A stretch of DNA of 7,288 bases from an uncultured Oscillospiraceae bacterium (GTDB lineage Bacteria > Bacillota > Clostridia > Oscillospirales > Oscillospiraceae). The stretch's first letter is position 1. The number at the start of each line of letters is the position of its first letter. The stretch spans positions 1 to 7,288 of the forward strand of contig CAKUCT010000096.1 in assembly GCA_934643765.1 (NCBI GenBank). The letters are read 5' to 3'. The translations under genes were made by a program, and so were the position numbers. The notes beneath the pieces were generated by a model. It searched no databases and was not told the DNA's origin. It saw only the letters and a list, made by a program, of their open reading frames with translations. This document shows, one piece after another, positions 5,835 through 7,288 of the stretch.

Positions 5835-6049
5835 TTGTTCCAAAAACGCTGCAAGAAGTTGTAACTTTTGTATCCAAATGTATCTGAATGTTCACAGAAC
5901 ATTCAGGAACTCAAACTGCGTTGGCGGTATGCTTTAAAGCAGTTAATTTGGGGATTGTTTGCGCTTTGGCAGTCGGAATGCCGGGGCAGCGGGCCTCAAG
6001 CATTACGGCTGCGGCGTCGGGCCGCGTACAAAAGGAGCGAACGAAATTC
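5835..6049 (+). promoter_or_regulatory. non-coding leader of the HlyD-family gene with palindromic sites
   Basis: No credible gene lies here. The region holds two weak promoter candidates: TTGTAA (5859-5864), 16 nt, TATCTG (5881-5886); and TTGGCG (5921-5926), 17 nt, TAATTT (5944-5949). An operator-like perfect inverted repeat (5884-5906) sits on the first, and a GCTTTAAAGC palindrome (5931-5940) lies inside the spacer of the second. The ribosome binding site AAGGAG (6032-6037) follows. The leader before the start codon is long for a simple promoter, which is compatible with regulation by an unseen repressor. Confidence 0.45.
5884..5906. promoter_or_regulatory. operator-like perfect inverted repeat
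   Basis: CTGAATGTTC (5884-5893) and GAACATTCAG (5897-5906) are exact reverse complements around ACA. The 23-bp symmetric site overlaps the -10/start area of the upstream promoter candidate, the place where a dimeric repressor would bind. It lacks a T run, so a terminator is unlikely. Confidence 0.5.
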
Positions 6050-7288
6050 ATGGAAGAAGAAAAAAGCGTCGTGGCTGCGCCGAAGCGGAAGAAAAAGAAG
6101 CTCAAAAAGCGCTGGATCGTGTTGGGCGTTGTGGTGCTGGCCGTTGTTGGCGGAAGCTTTTTGCTGCGCAAGAAGGGCGCCGGCACGCAGGCGGTTCTGG
6201 CCTCGGATACAACGGTTCTGAGCTACACCGATCTGGAGTCGAACATCAGCGCAACCGGCACGGTGGAAAGCCGCGAGACGACGAAGGTCTATTCCACACT
6301 TGCCTATCAGGTGAAGAATGTGTTGGTAGAAGTCGGCGATGTGGTGCAGGAGGGGGATCTTCTGGCCGAGCTCGACGGCGAACCGGTTGAAAACCAGATT
6401 GCCTCGCAGAAAACGTCTATGGAGGTCGCCTCTGGCAGCGCGGGCGCGCAGGTGCAAAGCGCGTATGACGCGTATGATAATTTCAAGCAGACGCTCGACA
6501 GCGGGCTGAACGCGAGCCTGATTGGCGCGCAGTCGCAGGTGGATAACGCGTATGATGCGTATGTCAAGGCGACGAACGCGTATGAGCGCTACAAAGAGAA
6601 CGTGAAGCTGGGTGAAAACACGCAGGTGCTTTCGGCCGAAGCCTCCCGGAACAACGCTTCCAGTGCGCTTGACCAGGCCGAAGAAAGCTACAAAAAGGCA
6701 AAAGACGCACGGAAAGAAGCCTACGATGTGTACCAGCCGCTGCAGCAGGAGCTGGATGCGGCGCAGAAGGCGCTGGAACAGGCGAAAAATCAGCCGGAGC
6801 CGGATGAAACGGCGATTGCCGAAGCGCAGGAAAAGGTGGCGGAGCTGACGCCGAAGGTTGCAGAGGCAAAGGCCGCCTATGACGCAGCGGACAGCCAGGT
6901 ATCGAGTCTGAGCAACTCTGTTTCGTCGGCGCAGTCGGCCTATGACATTGCGCAGGCAACGTACAATGCGGCGCTTCGCGGCGAAGATCAGGCGCTCGAC
7001 GATTATGCCGACGCTGTGGACAGCGCCTGGAGAGCGTATCAGACGGCGCTGACCAGTCTGGAATCGACCAAAAAGGGCACGCAGGATCAGCTGGAGAGCT
7101 ATTCCGACACCCTGGCGTCTGCCAACGCGGGGGCCAATATGGCCGTGAGCGAGGAGTCGCTGCGGCAGCTGAATAAAACGCTGGACGACACGAAAATCAC
7201 CGCGCCCGCTTCCGGCACCGTGACGGCGGTCTACGCAACCGTCGGCGGCTCGGGCTCGGGGCTGCTGTTTGTGATTGAGGACACGGAC
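6050..7288 (+). CDS. HlyD/MacA-like membrane-fusion (efflux adaptor) protein, 3' end missing
   Basis: The reading frame is open for 413 codons to the window end. The predicted protein has a very basic N-terminus (PKRKKKKLKKR, 11-21), one membrane anchor (about 22-39), and an N-terminal half of a biotinyl-lipoyl-like domain (VKNVLVEVGDVVQEGDLLAELDG, 88-110). A very long helical coiled-coil hairpin rich in Ala, Gln, Glu and Tyr follows (about 113-378). The second lipoyl half then begins (DTKITAPASGTVTAVYATVGG, 380-400) and leads into a beta-barrel domain cut off by the window. This order is that of MacA/HlyD-type adaptors that work with ABC exporters such as MacB or YknYZ, whose genes would be expected downstream. 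The start is supported by AAGGAG (6032-6037), 12 nt upstream, slightly far. The substrate is unknown. Confidence 0.9.
   Translation, partial: MEEEKSVVAAPKRKKKKLKKRWIVLGVVVLAVVGGSFLLRKKGAGTQAVLASDTTVLSYTDLESNISATGTVESRETTKVYSTLAYQVKNVLVEVGDVVQEGDLLAELDGEPVENQIASQKTSMEVASGSAGAQVQSAYDAYDNFKQTLDSGLNASLIGAQSQVDNAYDAYVKATNAYERYKENVKLGENTQVLSAEASRNNASSALDQAEESYKKAKDARKEAYDVYQPLQQELDAAQKALEQAKNQPEPDETAIAEAQEKVAELTPKVAEAKAAYDAADSQVSSLSNSVSSAQSAYDIAQATYNAALRGEDQALDDYADAVDSAWRAYQTALTSLESTKKGTQDQLESYSDTLASANAGANMAVSEESLRQLNKTLDDTKITAPASGTVTAVYATVGGSGSGLLFVIEDTD

Noticed and set aside
5868..6221. 117-codon + strand open frame overlapping the HlyD leader and start
   Set aside because: It is out of frame with the HlyD gene, lacks a ribosome binding site, and its second half is an arginine/lysine-rich shadow of the adaptor N-terminus.

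Overview
The window looks like chromosomal DNA of a GC-rich, low-oxygen Firmicute, most plausibly an Oscillospiraceae-type gut clostridium. The signs are strong AGGAGG-type ribosome binding sites, Firmicute-style promoters, compact intrinsic terminators and the gene families present (PepF oligoendopeptidase, a split short-form CHR transporter pair, a Gram-positive HlyD/MacA-like adaptor). The taxonomic call is inference from style; no marker gene is present.

Layout. Positions 1-47 may hold the last codons of a + strand gene. They face a - strand DMT/EamA permease (114-1013) across a shared bidirectional terminator (61-91). The permease and the + strand pepF gene (1174-2970) diverge from a compact promoter region. 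pepF is followed directly (TAAATG junction) by a small gene of unknown function (2971-3237). This pair converges on a - strand LysR-type regulator (3331-4227) across a second palindromic terminator (3285-3313). The regulator diverges from a two-gene operon encoding a split chromate-type (CHR) transporter (4624-5211 and 5208-5771, ATGA overlap), which ends in a strong terminator. After a 278-bp non-coding leader rich in palindromes comes the start of an HlyD/MacA-like membrane-fusion protein (6050 to the window end), probably part of an ABC export system that continues outside the window.

The most unusual item is the 396-bp gap between the LysR regulator and the CHR operon. It contains a 274-bp non-coding element (4316-4589) bounded by perfect 18-bp inverted repeats. 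Each arm carries a 52-nt module in opposite orientation, at almost the same distance from its end. The modules match at 36 of 52 positions. Each holds a 7-bp stem with a 4-nt loop, and four consecutive stem pairs differ between the copies while pairing is kept in both. This looks like a MITE/BIME-like mobile palindromic element under selection for structure. It sits where the regulator's target promoter would be expected.

Functional picture: peptide turnover in the cytoplasm (PepF), small-molecule permeation (DMT), an anion/chromate-type transporter that may be controlled by the LysR protein, and an efflux adaptor with a very long coiled coil. No RNA genes, CRISPR arrays, transposase genes or phage genes were seen.
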